Assembly (NCBI GenBank): GCA_024404295.1
Contig: JAKSQE010000010.1
Coordinates: 1-17,351, forward strand
Direction of reading: 5' to 3'
DNA from: Oscillibacter sp.
GTDB lineage: Bacteria; Bacillota; Clostridia; Oscillospirales; Oscillospiraceae
DNA: 17,351 bases
In this document: positions 6,708 to 13,914 of the stretch, piece after piece
Layout: each line of letters starts with the position of its first letter
Position numbering within the stretch: the first letter of the stretch is position 1
Program-made: the position numbers and the translations under genes
Notes under the pieces: generated by a model
The model's input: only the letters and a program-made list of their open reading frames with translations
Databases searched by the model: none
What the model was told of the DNA's origin: nothing

Positions 6708-6740
6708 AAACAGAGGGGAATCTCCCCTCTGTTTTTCTTT
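6708..6740 (+). terminator. Rho-independent terminator of the spore protein gene
   Basis: AAACAGAGGGGA (6708-6719) pairs with TCCCCTCTGTTT (6723-6734) around a 3-base loop, followed by TTTTTCTTT overlapping the stem end. It lies 18 bases after the stop codon. Confidence 0.92.
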
Positions 6741-6766
6741 GCATTTTTGGAAGTCTGTGCTATGAT
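6739..6766 (+). promoter_or_regulatory. Sigma-A promoter of the greA-rsmD-coaD operon
   Basis: TTGCAT (6739-6744), a 16-base spacer, then TATGAT (6761-6766) preceded by TGC, an extended -10. It starts in the T-run of the preceding terminator. The predicted start is about 27 bases upstream of the first gene. Confidence 0.65.
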
Positions 6767-6799
6767 GAATAAAACCATACAAAACGCAGGTGAGAGGCT

Positions 6800-7303
6800 A
6801 TGTACGACGAATTGACAGAGGTCGATTTGAAAAAAATGCAAGAGGAGATCAATTATCGGGTGCGGGAATTGCGTCCGCAGTTGATCGAGGAAGTTCAGGT
6901 TGCAAGAGCCTTTGGCGATTTGAGCGAGAACTATGAGTATAAGTGCGCAAAACAGGCCAAAAACCGGAACGAGAGCCGCATCCGCTATTTGGAGCGAATG
7001 ATCCGGACTGCCAAGGTCATTGAAGTAAAAGGCGACAATGATGCGGTGGGCCTGTTTGATAAGGTCGTTATTTTCAATGAAATGGCAAAACGGGAGATGG
7101 AGCTCCGCATTGTCACCACGCTACGGCAGGATGCGCTGAAAGGCCTGATCAGCAAGGAATCTCCGGTGGGACAGGCTTTGATGGGGCATCGGGTGGGTGA
7201 CAGAGTGCAGGTAACCGTCAGCCCGGAACTGAAGTATATGGTGGAGATTCGCTCCATCGAAAAAGGGCAAGACGATGAGAGCCTGGATATCAGTGCGTAT
7301 TAA
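6800..7303 (+). CDS. greA: GreA/GreB-family transcription elongation factor
   Basis: This 167-residue protein should rescue backtracked RNA polymerase by stimulating cleavage of the nascent RNA through the secondary channel. The N-terminal coiled coil (about 1-75) carries the acidic tip ARAFGDLSENYEY with the Asp and Glu that coordinate metal in the family. It is followed by a long helix ending NESRIRYLERMIRTAKV. The C-terminal FKBP-like domain has the typical SPVGQALMGHRVGDRVQV (about 131-148). The tip sequence YEYKCAKQAKN differs from the usual AEYDAAKE, placing it in a divergent clostridial branch, so it may be a second Gre paralogue rather than the main GreA. Start has a TGAGAGG site nearby. 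It is the first gene of the unit, 17 bases before rsmD. Confidence 0.9.
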   Translation: MYDELTEVDLKKMQEEINYRVRELRPQLIEEVQVARAFGDLSENYEYKCAKQAKNRNESRIRYLERMIRTAKVIEVKGDNDAVGLFDKVVIFNEMAKREMELRIVTTLRQDALKGLISKESPVGQALMGHRVGDRVQVTVSPELKYMVEIRSIEKGQDDESLDISAY

Positions 7304-7320
7304 ATAAAAGGAGAAAGATT

Positions 7321-7884
7321 ATGCGTGTCATCACGGGCTCCGCACGGGGCCGCCGCTTGAAAGAATTGGAAGGGATGGAGACTCGCCCTACCACGGATCG
7401 CGTGAAAGAAAGCATGTTCAGCGTTCTGCAGTTTGAAATTGAAGGCCGCACGGTTTTGGACCTGTTTGCCGGTACCGGACAGCTGGGCATTGAATGCCTG
7501 AGTCGCGGTGCAAAATCTGCAGTATTTGTGGACCGCAGAGCGGATGCAGTGAAGTTGATTCGTGAAAATTTGAAAGTCACCGATCTGACGGATCGGGCAC
7601 GCGTGATAGCAGGAGACTCTATGGAGTATTTGAAGGCCTTGCGTCAGCCGGTTGACCTGATTTTCTTGGATCCCCCGTATCAATCTGACCTGTTGGAAAC
7701 AGCCATTGCGCATATCGCAAGGTTTGACATTTTAACACCCCATGGTATAATAATAGCCGAACATCCGGCCGATAAAGTTCTGCCTGCTTTGGCACCTCCC
7801 TATCGCATGGGACGCAGCTATCGCTTCGGCAAAATCGGCTTTACCCTGTATCGCCGGGATGGAAACACGGAAAACGAGGGATAA
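7321..7884 (+). CDS. rsmD: 16S rRNA (guanine-966-N2)-methyltransferase RsmD
   Basis: This 187-residue SAM-dependent methyltransferase modifies the guanine equivalent to E. coli G966 in 16S rRNA of the small subunit. The N-terminus MRVITGSARGRRL is family-typical, followed by TRPTTDRVKESMFSVL. The SAM site is VLDLFAGTGQLGIECLSRGA (about 45-64), and the catalytic DPPY is at 117-120. Start ATG has AAAGGAGAAAG upstream. It ends two bases before coaD; rsmD-coaD adjacency is widespread in Firmicutes and other bacteria, supporting both calls. Confidence 0.96.
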   Translation: MRVITGSARGRRLKELEGMETRPTTDRVKESMFSVLQFEIEGRTVLDLFAGTGQLGIECLSRGAKSAVFVDRRADAVKLIRENLKVTDLTDRARVIAGDSMEYLKALRQPVDLIFLDPPYQSDLLETAIAHIARFDILTPHGIIIAEHPADKVLPALAPPYRMGRSYRFGKIGFTLYRRDGNTENEG

Positions 7885-7886
7885 GC

Positions 7887-8378
7887 ATGAGAGTTGCAGT
7901 TTGTTCCGGAAGCTTTGACCCGATTACACTGGGACACTTGGATATTATCCGCCGTACCGCAGCTTGCTTCGATAAGGTCTACGTCTGCGTCAGCCCCAAT
8001 GCGGAAAAGCGGGGACAGATGTTTACCCCGGAGCAAAAACTGGAACTGGTGCGACTGGCCGTTGCCGACCTGCCTCAGGTGGAAGCGGAGCTGTATGATG
8101 GTTTACTGGCTGCGTATGCGAAGGAGAAAGGCGGCGTGATCGTTCGTGGTGCCAGAAATGCCACGGATTATGACGCAGAGGCTCAGTTGGCGCAGATCAA
8201 TCGAGGTATTTACCCGCAGGTGGATACGTTGATCTTCCCTGCAAGCCCGGAATATCTGCATTTCAGCTCTACTATGGCCCGCGAGATGATTCGGTATGAA
8301 CAACCCTTGGAAAAATATTTGCCGGCCGCGATTATTCCGCTGGTGCAGGCTTGGACGAACATAAATAAAGGAGAATGA
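7887..8378 (+). CDS. coaD: Phosphopantetheine adenylyltransferase CoaD
   Basis: This 163-residue enzyme carries out the penultimate step of coenzyme A synthesis, joining ATP and 4'-phosphopantetheine to give dephospho-CoA and pyrophosphate. The nucleotidyltransferase motif GSFDPITLGHLDII contains the TxGH signature (Thr14, His17). YDGLLAAYAKEKGGVIVRGARNATDYDAEAQLA (about 71-103) and SPEYLHFSSTMARE (about 121-134) match the family. Length is normal. The start is two bases after the rsmD stop, with GAGGGA just upstream, so translation is coupled. Cytoplasmic; essential in most bacteria. Confidence 0.97.
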   Translation: MRVAVCSGSFDPITLGHLDIIRRTAACFDKVYVCVSPNAEKRGQMFTPEQKLELVRLAVADLPQVEAELYDGLLAAYAKEKGGVIVRGARNATDYDAEAQLAQINRGIYPQVDTLIFPASPEYLHFSSTMAREMIRYEQPLEKYLPAAIIPLVQAWTNINKGE

Positions 8379-8381
8379 CCT

Positions 8382-8906
8382 ATGGCTGCAAATGATGTGA
8401 ACCGCCTGATCGATATGCTGTATGAGCGTATTGAGGATGCAAAAGCCCCTGCTCTGAAGCCGAATATGAGCATTGTGGATCGAGATGAACTGCTGGATCT
8501 GCTGGACGAACTGCGGGAGCAGATGCCCGTGGAGATCAAGCGCGCCAAGGAGCTGTTGTCCGCCCGTGAGAAATTTGTGGATGAAGCAAAGCGGGATGTT
8601 GACCGTATGATGCGCCAGGCGGATCTGGAGGCCAAGAGCAAGGTGGCGGATAGCGAAGTGCTGTATGCAGCAAAGGAGCAGGCTCGCCAAATCGTTGCAC
8701 GGGCAGAAGAACGCTCTCGGCAACTGTATCAGGCTGCCAACGAGTATGCTGAGGATGCGCTTGCCCGCACCGAAGAGGCCATTCATGCCGCTCTGGACGA
8801 GGTAAAGCAGTCCCGTGCCCAATTCCGTGCCGCATCTGCTGCAAAGATCCAGGAACAGAGAGCAAAACTGGACAGCAAAGAACCGGAAGAGAAACCGGCA
8901 GAATAA
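8382..8906 (+). CDS. Coiled-coil protein of the Clostridia family often labelled 'ATPase' (ATP synthase stalk-like)
   Basis: This 174-residue protein is almost entirely alpha-helical, rich in Ala, Glu, Arg and Lys, with no membrane segment. The core pattern LLDLLDELREQMPVEIKRAK, then repeated helix heptads with VLYAAKEQARQIVARAEERS and QLYQAANEYAEDALARTEEAI, matches a conserved clostridial family commonly found next to coaD. Databases often label it 'ATPase' only because its coiled coil resembles ATP synthase b/E/H stalk subunits. There is no P-loop, so ATPase activity is not supported. The C-terminus is a charged tail (LDSKEPEEKPAE). Start ATG lies 3 bases after the coaD stop, with AAAGGAG at good spacing. 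It is the last gene of the operon. Function unknown; a structural or scaffold role is a guess. Confidence 0.85.
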   Translation: MAANDVNRLIDMLYERIEDAKAPALKPNMSIVDRDELLDLLDELREQMPVEIKRAKELLSAREKFVDEAKRDVDRMMRQADLEAKSKVADSEVLYAAKEQARQIVARAEERSRQLYQAANEYAEDALARTEEAIHAALDEVKQSRAQFRAASAAKIQEQRAKLDSKEPEEKPAE

Positions 8907-8994
8907 ACGAAAATTTTGCAAAAAATCCGTCTATTTTGACGAACACTTTTTTGGTAAAAAAGAAGCTGTTACAACATATTGCAAGTATATTATG

Positions 8995-9039
8995 AAAAAA
9001 TCCCCTTTGGCACAACATTTAGTGCCAAAGGGGATTTTT
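8995..9039. terminator. Bidirectional Rho-independent terminator after the coaD operon
   Basis: TCCCCTTTGGCAC (9001-9013) pairs perfectly with GTGCCAAAGGGGA (9022-9034) around an 8-base loop. It is flanked by A6 on the left and T5 on the right, so it can work in either direction. It lies about 90 bases after the last stop codon and isolates the dcw cluster from upstream transcription. Confidence 0.9.
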
Positions 9040-9153
9040 GATTTACGTAATACCGTCCTAAAAATGGAACGCCTGTTCTAAAATTGGGAGCAAAAGATGA
9101 AATTTCTTCCAATAAATGGCTTGATATCCATGTTTTGTGTCGCAAAAAAATGC

Positions 9154-9182
9154 TTGCAATTTACATAACAAGCAAGTATACT
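9154..9182 (+). promoter_or_regulatory. Sigma-A promoter of the dcw cluster (PmraZ)
   Basis: TTGCAA (9154-9159), a 17-base spacer, then TATACT (9177-9182): a near-consensus promoter. The predicted start, about 9189, falls just before the MraZ boxes, so bound MraZ would block initiation or early elongation. Confidence 0.75.
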
Positions 9183-9192
9183 CAAATTACCT

Positions 9193-9229
9193 AAGTGGGG
9201 AAAAGTGGGTATTTGGGGTGCACAAGTGG
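9193..9229 (+). promoter_or_regulatory. MraZ-box array (direct repeats of AAGTGG)
   Basis: AAGTGG occurs at 9193, 9203 and 9224, with a degenerate copy TTGGGG at 9213. The steps are 10, 10 and 11 bases, so all copies face the same side of the helix. MraZ family proteins are known to bind helically phased GTGG-type repeats upstream of mraZ and autoregulate the operon; the layout here fits that. Confidence 0.7.
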
Positions 9230-9276
9230 CATTTCAGACCACGAAATCCCAAAAAGAGGGGAAGGAGGGAAGCCAA

Positions 9277-9720
9277 ATGGCACGTTTACTGGGCAAATCG
9301 AGTAATAGTATTGACGCAAAGGGCCGTCTGGTGATCCCTTCTAACATGCGTGAAGCTCTGGGCGATTTGTTCTATATTACCATCGGCGCAGAGCATTGCC
9401 TGACCATTTATCCTGAAAGTAAATGGAATCAGATGAGCGAGGAAATGGATGAACTGCCTTACACCGAGGCCAGAGCGCTGACGTTGTTGTATGCAAACGC
9501 TGTTGCCTGTGAACCGGACGGACAGGGTCGTGTATTGATTCCCGCTGCACTTCGGAATTATGCCGGACTGAAGAAGTCTGCCACGATCGTTGGCTTGAAT
9601 ACCTTTGCTGAGATCTGGGATACGGCCACTTGGACACAGCGTGAGCGCCAGATGCTGGAAGAGGACGATATGGCTGCCGCTATGGATGCGCTGGCCCGTG
9701 CCCGCCGCAACAAAGGATAA
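9277..9720 (+). CDS. mraZ: Transcriptional regulator MraZ
   Basis: This 147-residue DNA-binding protein is the first gene of the division and cell wall cluster. Two SpoVT/AbrB-like half-domains are visible, each with the family signature: SIDAKGRLVIPSNMREAL (about 11-28) and EPDGQGRVLIPAALRNYAGL (about 78-97). The family forms ring oligomers and regulates its own operon through phased repeats, which are present upstream. The frame is open to 9205, but the ATG at 9277 has the strong AAGGAGG eight bases before it and starts the conserved protein; the upstream codons cover the operator. It ends six bases before rsmH. Confidence 0.96.
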   Translation: MARLLGKSSNSIDAKGRLVIPSNMREALGDLFYITIGAEHCLTIYPESKWNQMSEEMDELPYTEARALTLLYANAVACEPDGQGRVLIPAALRNYAGLKKSATIVGLNTFAEIWDTATWTQRERQMLEEDDMAAAMDALARARRNKG

Positions 9721-9726
9721 CGGGGT

Positions 9727-10674
9727 ATGGAATATACACACAAACCGGTGCTGCTGGATGAATGCATAGAAGGACTTGCCATCCGCCCCGACGGTATTTA
9801 TGTGGACGGAACGTTGGGACGTGCCGGTCATTCTCGCGAGATCGCAAAGCGTTTGACGACCGGTCGCCTTATTTGTATTGATCGGGATATGGCTGCCATT
9901 GAGGCGGCACAGGAGCGGCTGGCTCCCTGGATGAATCGTGTGACGTTGATCCACAGTAATTTTTCTGAATTGAGTGCCGTTCTGGAGCGGGCAGGTGTGC
10001 CTGCCGCAGACGGAATGCTCTTTGACCTGGGCGTTTCTTCTCCTCAACTGGACGATGCGTCCCGTGGATTTTCCTACATGCAGGATGCACCACTGGATAT
10101 GAGAATGGATGTATCGGCACCATTGACCGCATATGAGATCGTCAATACCTGGAGCGGTGAGGAACTCCGGCGCATTCTGTTTGAATATGGCGAAGAGCGC
10201 TATGCACCTGCCATTGCCAAGGCGATCTGCCGGGCAAGAGAGGACACGCCGGTGGAGACCACGTTGGAGCTGGTAGACCTGATCAAAGGAGCAATGCCTC
10301 CGGCAGCGCTACGGGAAAAACAGCATCCGGCAAAGCGCAGTTTTCAGGCCATTCGCATTGCAGTGAATGGGGAACTGGATGCTCTGCCGCCGATGCTACA
10401 CGGAGCGATTGACCACTTGGCCCCCGGTGGGCGCCTGGCCGTCATTACGTTCCACTCTCTGGAAGACCGCATTGTAAAACGAACGTTACAGGATGCCGCC
10501 AAAGGCTGCACCTGTCCACCGCAATTTCCGGTCTGCGTCTGCGGCAACAAGCCAAAGGTGCGTTTGGTGAACCGGAAGCCGATCGTTTCCGGAGAAGCGG
10601 AACTGGCGGAGAATGCCAGAGCGCGCAGCGCAAAACTGCGCGTGGCAGAGAAATGTGACAACTTCGATCTGTAA
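9727..10674 (+). CDS. rsmH: 16S rRNA (cytosine-1402-N4)-methyltransferase RsmH (MraW)
   Basis: This 315-residue SAM-dependent methyltransferase modifies the N4 of 16S rRNA C1402 at the decoding centre. Family motifs are YTHKPVLLDECIEGL at the N-terminus, the SAM loop YVDGTLGRAGHS (about 25-36), LFDLGVSSPQLDDASRGFSY (about 99-118), RSFQAIRIAVNGEL (about 204-217) and VITFHSLEDRIVK (about 237-249). Near the C-terminus is a Cys-containing segment (CTCPPQFPVCVCG) also found in relatives. Length is normal. Start ATG follows the mraZ stop by six bases, with AAAGGA inside the mraZ end, so coupling is likely. Confidence 0.97.
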   Translation: MEYTHKPVLLDECIEGLAIRPDGIYVDGTLGRAGHSREIAKRLTTGRLICIDRDMAAIEAAQERLAPWMNRVTLIHSNFSELSAVLERAGVPAADGMLFDLGVSSPQLDDASRGFSYMQDAPLDMRMDVSAPLTAYEIVNTWSGEELRRILFEYGEERYAPAIAKAICRAREDTPVETTLELVDLIKGAMPPAALREKQHPAKRSFQAIRIAVNGELDALPPMLHGAIDHLAPGGRLAVITFHSLEDRIVKRTLQDAAKGCTCPPQFPVCVCGNKPKVRLVNRKPIVSGEAELAENARARSAKLRVAEKCDNFDL

Positions 10675-10712
10675 GATCGACTTCAATCAATACGAGGGAA
10701 AGGAGGCTTCTC

Positions 10713-11282
10713 ATGGCAGCGAATGCGAGAGAATACCGCTACAGCAATCGAGACTTTATGACCAGCGGAAATTTGGCACGAGATCTGGATTGGGCAACGC
10801 GGGAACACGAACTGAATCATGCCGGTGAAGCCTCTCGTTACCGTCAGGAAGAACGACCTGCTACGCGCGTTCGCAGCAAGGCACAGGAAGAGGCTCTGGT
10901 TCGGGAACGGCAGAGCGTATCGGTTGTAACGGTGCTGGGCTTTGCGGCGGTTGCAGTGATGGCAGTGATGATGCTGCTGAGTTACATTCAGTTGACGGCG
11001 CTTTCTGCGGACACCGTTGCTTTGAAAAGCCAACTCAACGCGTTGGAAGCACAGCAGGTGGTATTGACCGCACAGCATGAGCGCATGTTTGATATGTCTA
11101 CCGTGAAAGAAATCGCCAGTGCAGCCGGCATGTCGAAACCAAGCAGCAGCCAGATCTACTATTTGGACTTGGCTGGAGAGGACAGCGCAGTTGTCTATCA
11201 GACAGAGAAGAATAACTTGTTCAACCATGTATTGAGTTCTCTCCATTCCGGCATTTACACAGCGGTGGAATATTTCAATTGA
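10713..11282 (+). CDS. ftsL: Cell division protein FtsL-like, single-pass
   Basis: This 189-residue bitopic membrane protein occupies the ftsL position between rsmH and the septal PBP gene. A long charged cytoplasmic segment (about 1-68) precedes one membrane helix (about 69-91, VSVVTVLGFAAVAVMAVMMLLSYIQ region). A short coiled coil follows (about 95-125, SADTVALKSQLNALEAQ) and then an extracytoplasmic tail with VKEIASAAGM, reminiscent of the FtsL/DivIC family. FtsL with DivIC and DivIB activates the FtsW-PBP septal synthase. FtsL diverges strongly in sequence, so the call rests on topology and position. It is longer than the usual 110-130 residues, with extra length at both ends. Start has AAAGGAGG at good spacing. 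Confidence 0.8.
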   Translation: MAANAREYRYSNRDFMTSGNLARDLDWATREHELNHAGEASRYRQEERPATRVRSKAQEEALVRERQSVSVVTVLGFAAVAVMAVMMLLSYIQLTALSADTVALKSQLNALEAQQVVLTAQHERMFDMSTVKEIASAAGMSKPSSSQIYYLDLAGEDSAVVYQTEKNNLFNHVLSSLHSGIYTAVEYFN

Positions 11283-11309
11283 AACCGCAATAATATGAAC
11301 TGACACAGC

Positions 11310-11347
11310 GGGAGTAAGAAGATCATATCTTCTTGCTCCCTTGTTTC
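11310..11347 (+). terminator. Hairpin between ftsL and the PBP gene (attenuator-like)
   Basis: GGGAGTAAGAAGAT (11310-11323) pairs with ATCTTCTTGCTCCC (11327-11340) around a 3-base loop, with one G-U pair. The following tract TTGTTT is only partly T-rich. It lies just before the AGGAGG of the PBP gene, so it could act as a weak terminator, RNA processing site or translation modulator. Confidence 0.4.
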
Positions 11348-11365
11348 CATCTAGGAGGAAGCACC

Positions 11366-13813
11366 ATGGCAATGAGTCCCCGCAGAAAAAGTGATTCCGC
11401 ACGCCGAGCAAATCAGACGATTCGCAACCGAACTGTTCTGATCATGCTGCTGTTGGGTGTAGTGACCTTTGTGGCGTTGTTCTGGAAGTTATATGACCTG
11501 CAGATCCGTCAACATGATAGCCTGCAAGCCAAAGCATTGGATCAGCAGACTCGCAGCGCAGTGGTGGAGGCATCTCGCGGTACGATTTATGATCGGAATT
11601 ACAATACACTGGCAATATCTGCTACGGCAGAAACGGTATTCATCTCTCCAAAAGAGATTATGGAGTTTGTGAAGAAACAAGAGCAAGCAAATGAGGAGGC
11701 ACAGGAGAAAGCAGAGGCAAAGGGACAAAGCTATACTGCCGCTAAAATTCTGGATAGTGGCTATATTGCTCGTGGTCTAAGCCGAATCCTGGATGTGGAT
11801 CAGGCTTTGATCGAAGCACGCATGGAAAAGACAAATTCCATGTATGAGGAGATTCGGAAGAAGACAGAGCAGGCGATGTCCGACGAAGTGCGCAAATTTA
11901 TCAACGGTGCGATCGACGATGAGGGCAACGAAGTGCCTGAGGGCCAACGGAAAAAGCTGCAGGGCGTGTGGCTTCAGCCTGACTCGAAACGGTACTACCT
12001 GTACGGCTCATTGGCATCCGGAGTGCTGGGCTTTGTCAATAGTGAAAACAACGGTGCAGTCGGTCTGGAATCCAAATATAACGATGTGTTAAGCGGCACC
12101 ACCGGTTTGACCATCAGCGCAAAGAATGGCGCAGGTACGGAGATGCTGTACCAGTACGAACAATACTATGATGCGGAAAACGGCAGCAATCTGCTGCTTA
12201 CCATTGATGCCAACGTCCAGTTGAGCTTGGAAAACGGCTTGGAATCCATGCTGAAAAAGTTTGGCGCAAAAAATGGCGGAACCGGTACCATTATGGATGT
12301 CAATACCGGAGCGATTATCGGTATGGCATCGTTCCCCAACTATGATTTGAACGATTATGGCGTGATTTATGATGAAACGCTGAAAGGGAAACTGGATGCC
12401 ACTCTGGAATCGATCGACGCCAAACGCAGCACCTATGATAGCGAGGAAGAATATGCCGCAGCACGAACTGCTGCACTGAACCAAATGGTGCAGACGCAAT
12501 GGCGCAACAAGTGTATTGACTCTACCTATGAGCCGGGTTCCACTTTTAAGCCCATTACCCTTGCTGCAGCATTGGAGGAAGGAACGATCAACACCAATTC
12601 CACCTTTAACTGCGGCGGTTCTGTGATGGTTCCCGGTTGGAATAAGCCCATCTATTGTTCCAAGAAAACCGGACACGGGCATCAGTCTCTGCAGGAAGCC
12701 GTGGGTAATTCCTGCAACCCTGCGTTTATTAACATCGGCCTTTCTGTCGGAACAGAGAAGTATTATCAGTATTTAAAGTCTTTTGGTTTGATGGATAAGA
12801 CCGGCGTGGATATGGTTGGCGAAGTGACCGGAATTTTTGCGGACGAAAAAAGCTTTCATTCCAATGTGGTCTCTCTGGCATCCTATTCCTTCGGCCAGAC
12901 CTTTAACGTCACCCCCATTGAGCTGATTCGTGCCCAGGCAGCTTGCATCAATGGCGGCTATCTCTACGAGCCGTATATTGTTGAGCAGGTACTGGATGAG
13001 AACGGCAACATTTTGACGCAGCACGATACGACCCCCATTCGTCAGGTCGTCAGCGAGGAGACTTCCGCCACTGTGCGGAGCTGTCTGGAATACGTTGTGG
13101 CACAGGGCACCGGCAAAAACGGCCAGGTTGCCGGCTATCGCATTGGCGGCAAGACCGGCACGGCAGATAAGACCGGTACCCGAACCAGCAGCAATCCGCA
13201 GGGCGATATTGTGGTGTCCTTCATGTGCTTTGCTCCGGCAGATGACCCGCAGTACATTATGCTGCTGACTATGGATACGCCCCGCCGTGATACAGGCACC
13301 TATCCCTCCGGCGGCAACATGGTCGCCCCCTTTGCCAGCCAGATCATGGGCGAGATCCTACCGGCTCTGGGCATCGAGCCGGACTATACCGCAGAAGAGT
13401 TGGTAGGCGCTGATGCCGCAGTTCCGTATGTGGTTGGTCAGACAGCAGAAAAAGCAAAGGAAACCCTGGCAGCAGCAGGATTTGCCTGCCGAACAATTGG
13501 AACGGGCAACACCGTAACGGATCAGACCCCGGCTGGCGCTGCCATCGTGCCCAACAACGCAACGATCATTCTGTATTTAGGCGGAGAAAAGCCCAACACC
13601 GTTTGCGTGGTACCGAATGTGGTTGGAAAAACAGCGGCGATGGCCAACAAGGAGATCGCCGATGCAGGACTGATTATGAAAGTTATGGGTGCCACATCGA
13701 CGGCTACCACGGCGGGCAATATCAGTGCAATTTCACAGGGTACGGCGCCGGGAACGGAATTGCCTCCCGGCAGCGTGGTGACAGTGCGATTTGGCACGCA
13801 ATCCACAGACTGA
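11366..13813 (+). CDS. Class B penicillin-binding protein (FtsI/PBP2x/SpoVD-like) with two PASTA domains
   Basis: This 815-residue transpeptidase should cross-link septal peptidoglycan made by FtsW. One membrane anchor (about 22-45) precedes an extracytoplasmic dimerisation/pedestal region that begins with SRGTIYDRNYNTLAIS. The transpeptidase domain has all three active-site motifs: STFK (nucleophile Ser392), SCN (Ser449-Asn451) and KTGT (Lys596). It ends in two PASTA modules, about 684-745 (VPYVVGQTAEKAKETLAAAG) and 749-812 (VPNVVGKTAAMANKEIADAG). The start is ATG 11366 with TAGGAGGAA nine bases before; the frame runs back to 11333 through the hairpin, which is rejected. In Bacillus two PBP genes (pbpB, spoVD) stand here; only one is present, so it could be the vegetative FtsI/PBP2B equivalent, the sporulation SpoVD equivalent, or serve both roles. 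Confidence 0.93.
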   Translation: MAMSPRRKSDSARRANQTIRNRTVLIMLLLGVVTFVALFWKLYDLQIRQHDSLQAKALDQQTRSAVVEASRGTIYDRNYNTLAISATAETVFISPKEIMEFVKKQEQANEEAQEKAEAKGQSYTAAKILDSGYIARGLSRILDVDQALIEARMEKTNSMYEEIRKKTEQAMSDEVRKFINGAIDDEGNEVPEGQRKKLQGVWLQPDSKRYYLYGSLASGVLGFVNSENNGAVGLESKYNDVLSGTTGLTISAKNGAGTEMLYQYEQYYDAENGSNLLLTIDANVQLSLENGLESMLKKFGAKNGGTGTIMDVNTGAIIGMASFPNYDLNDYGVIYDETLKGKLDATLESIDAKRSTYDSEEEYAAARTAALNQMVQTQWRNKCIDSTYEPGSTFKPITLAAALEEGTINTNSTFNCGGSVMVPGWNKPIYCSKKTGHGHQSLQEAVGNSCNPAFINIGLSVGTEKYYQYLKSFGLMDKTGVDMVGEVTGIFADEKSFHSNVVSLASYSFGQTFNVTPIELIRAQAACINGGYLYEPYIVEQVLDENGNILTQHDTTPIRQVVSEETSATVRSCLEYVVAQGTGKNGQVAGYRIGGKTGTADKTGTRTSSNPQGDIVVSFMCFAPADDPQYIMLLTMDTPRRDTGTYPSGGNMVAPFASQIMGEILPALGIEPDYTAEELVGADAAVPYVVGQTAEKAKETLAAAGFACRTIGTGNTVTDQTPAGAAIVPNNATIILYLGGEKPNTVCVVPNVVGKTAAMANKEIADAGLIMKVMGATSTATTAGNISAISQGTAPGTELPPGSVVTVRFGTQSTD

Positions 13814-13847
13814 CACTTTTTGCAATCTTTTAGGCACGATTCCGGGT

Positions 13848-13875
13848 TTGCACCTGCGACGCGACTGACGATAAT
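13848..13875 (+). promoter_or_regulatory. Possible internal promoter before murE
   Basis: TTGCAC (13848-13853), 16 bases, then GATAAT (13870-13875), in the 101-base gap between the PBP gene and murE. The match is fair. Expression of the precursor-synthesis genes independent of PmraZ would make sense, but this is only a sequence match. Confidence 0.35.
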
Positions 13876-13914
13876 AGTTGGTGCTATGAAATACCGGAAC
13901 GGAGGGTGTACGAT

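Larger units (their letters stand above)
8907..9276. other. Intergenic control region between the coaD operon and the dcw cluster
   Basis: This 370-base gap has no credible gene. It holds, in order, an AT-rich stretch with no identified signal (8907-8994), a bidirectional terminator (8995-9039), another AT-rich stretch with a GAACGCCTGTTC dyad at 9067-9078, a consensus promoter (9154-9182), the MraZ-box array (9193-9229) and the mraZ ribosome binding site AAGGAGG (9262-9268). Confidence 0.8.

Noticed and set aside
8815..9081. 88-codon frame spanning the terminator after the coiled-coil gene
   Set aside because: It runs through the end of a real gene and a perfect terminator hairpin, with no ribosome binding site or family pattern.
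9137..9334. 65-codon frame across the mraZ promoter and operator
   Set aside because: It overlaps the promoter, MraZ boxes and the mraZ start in another frame; coding is not credible.
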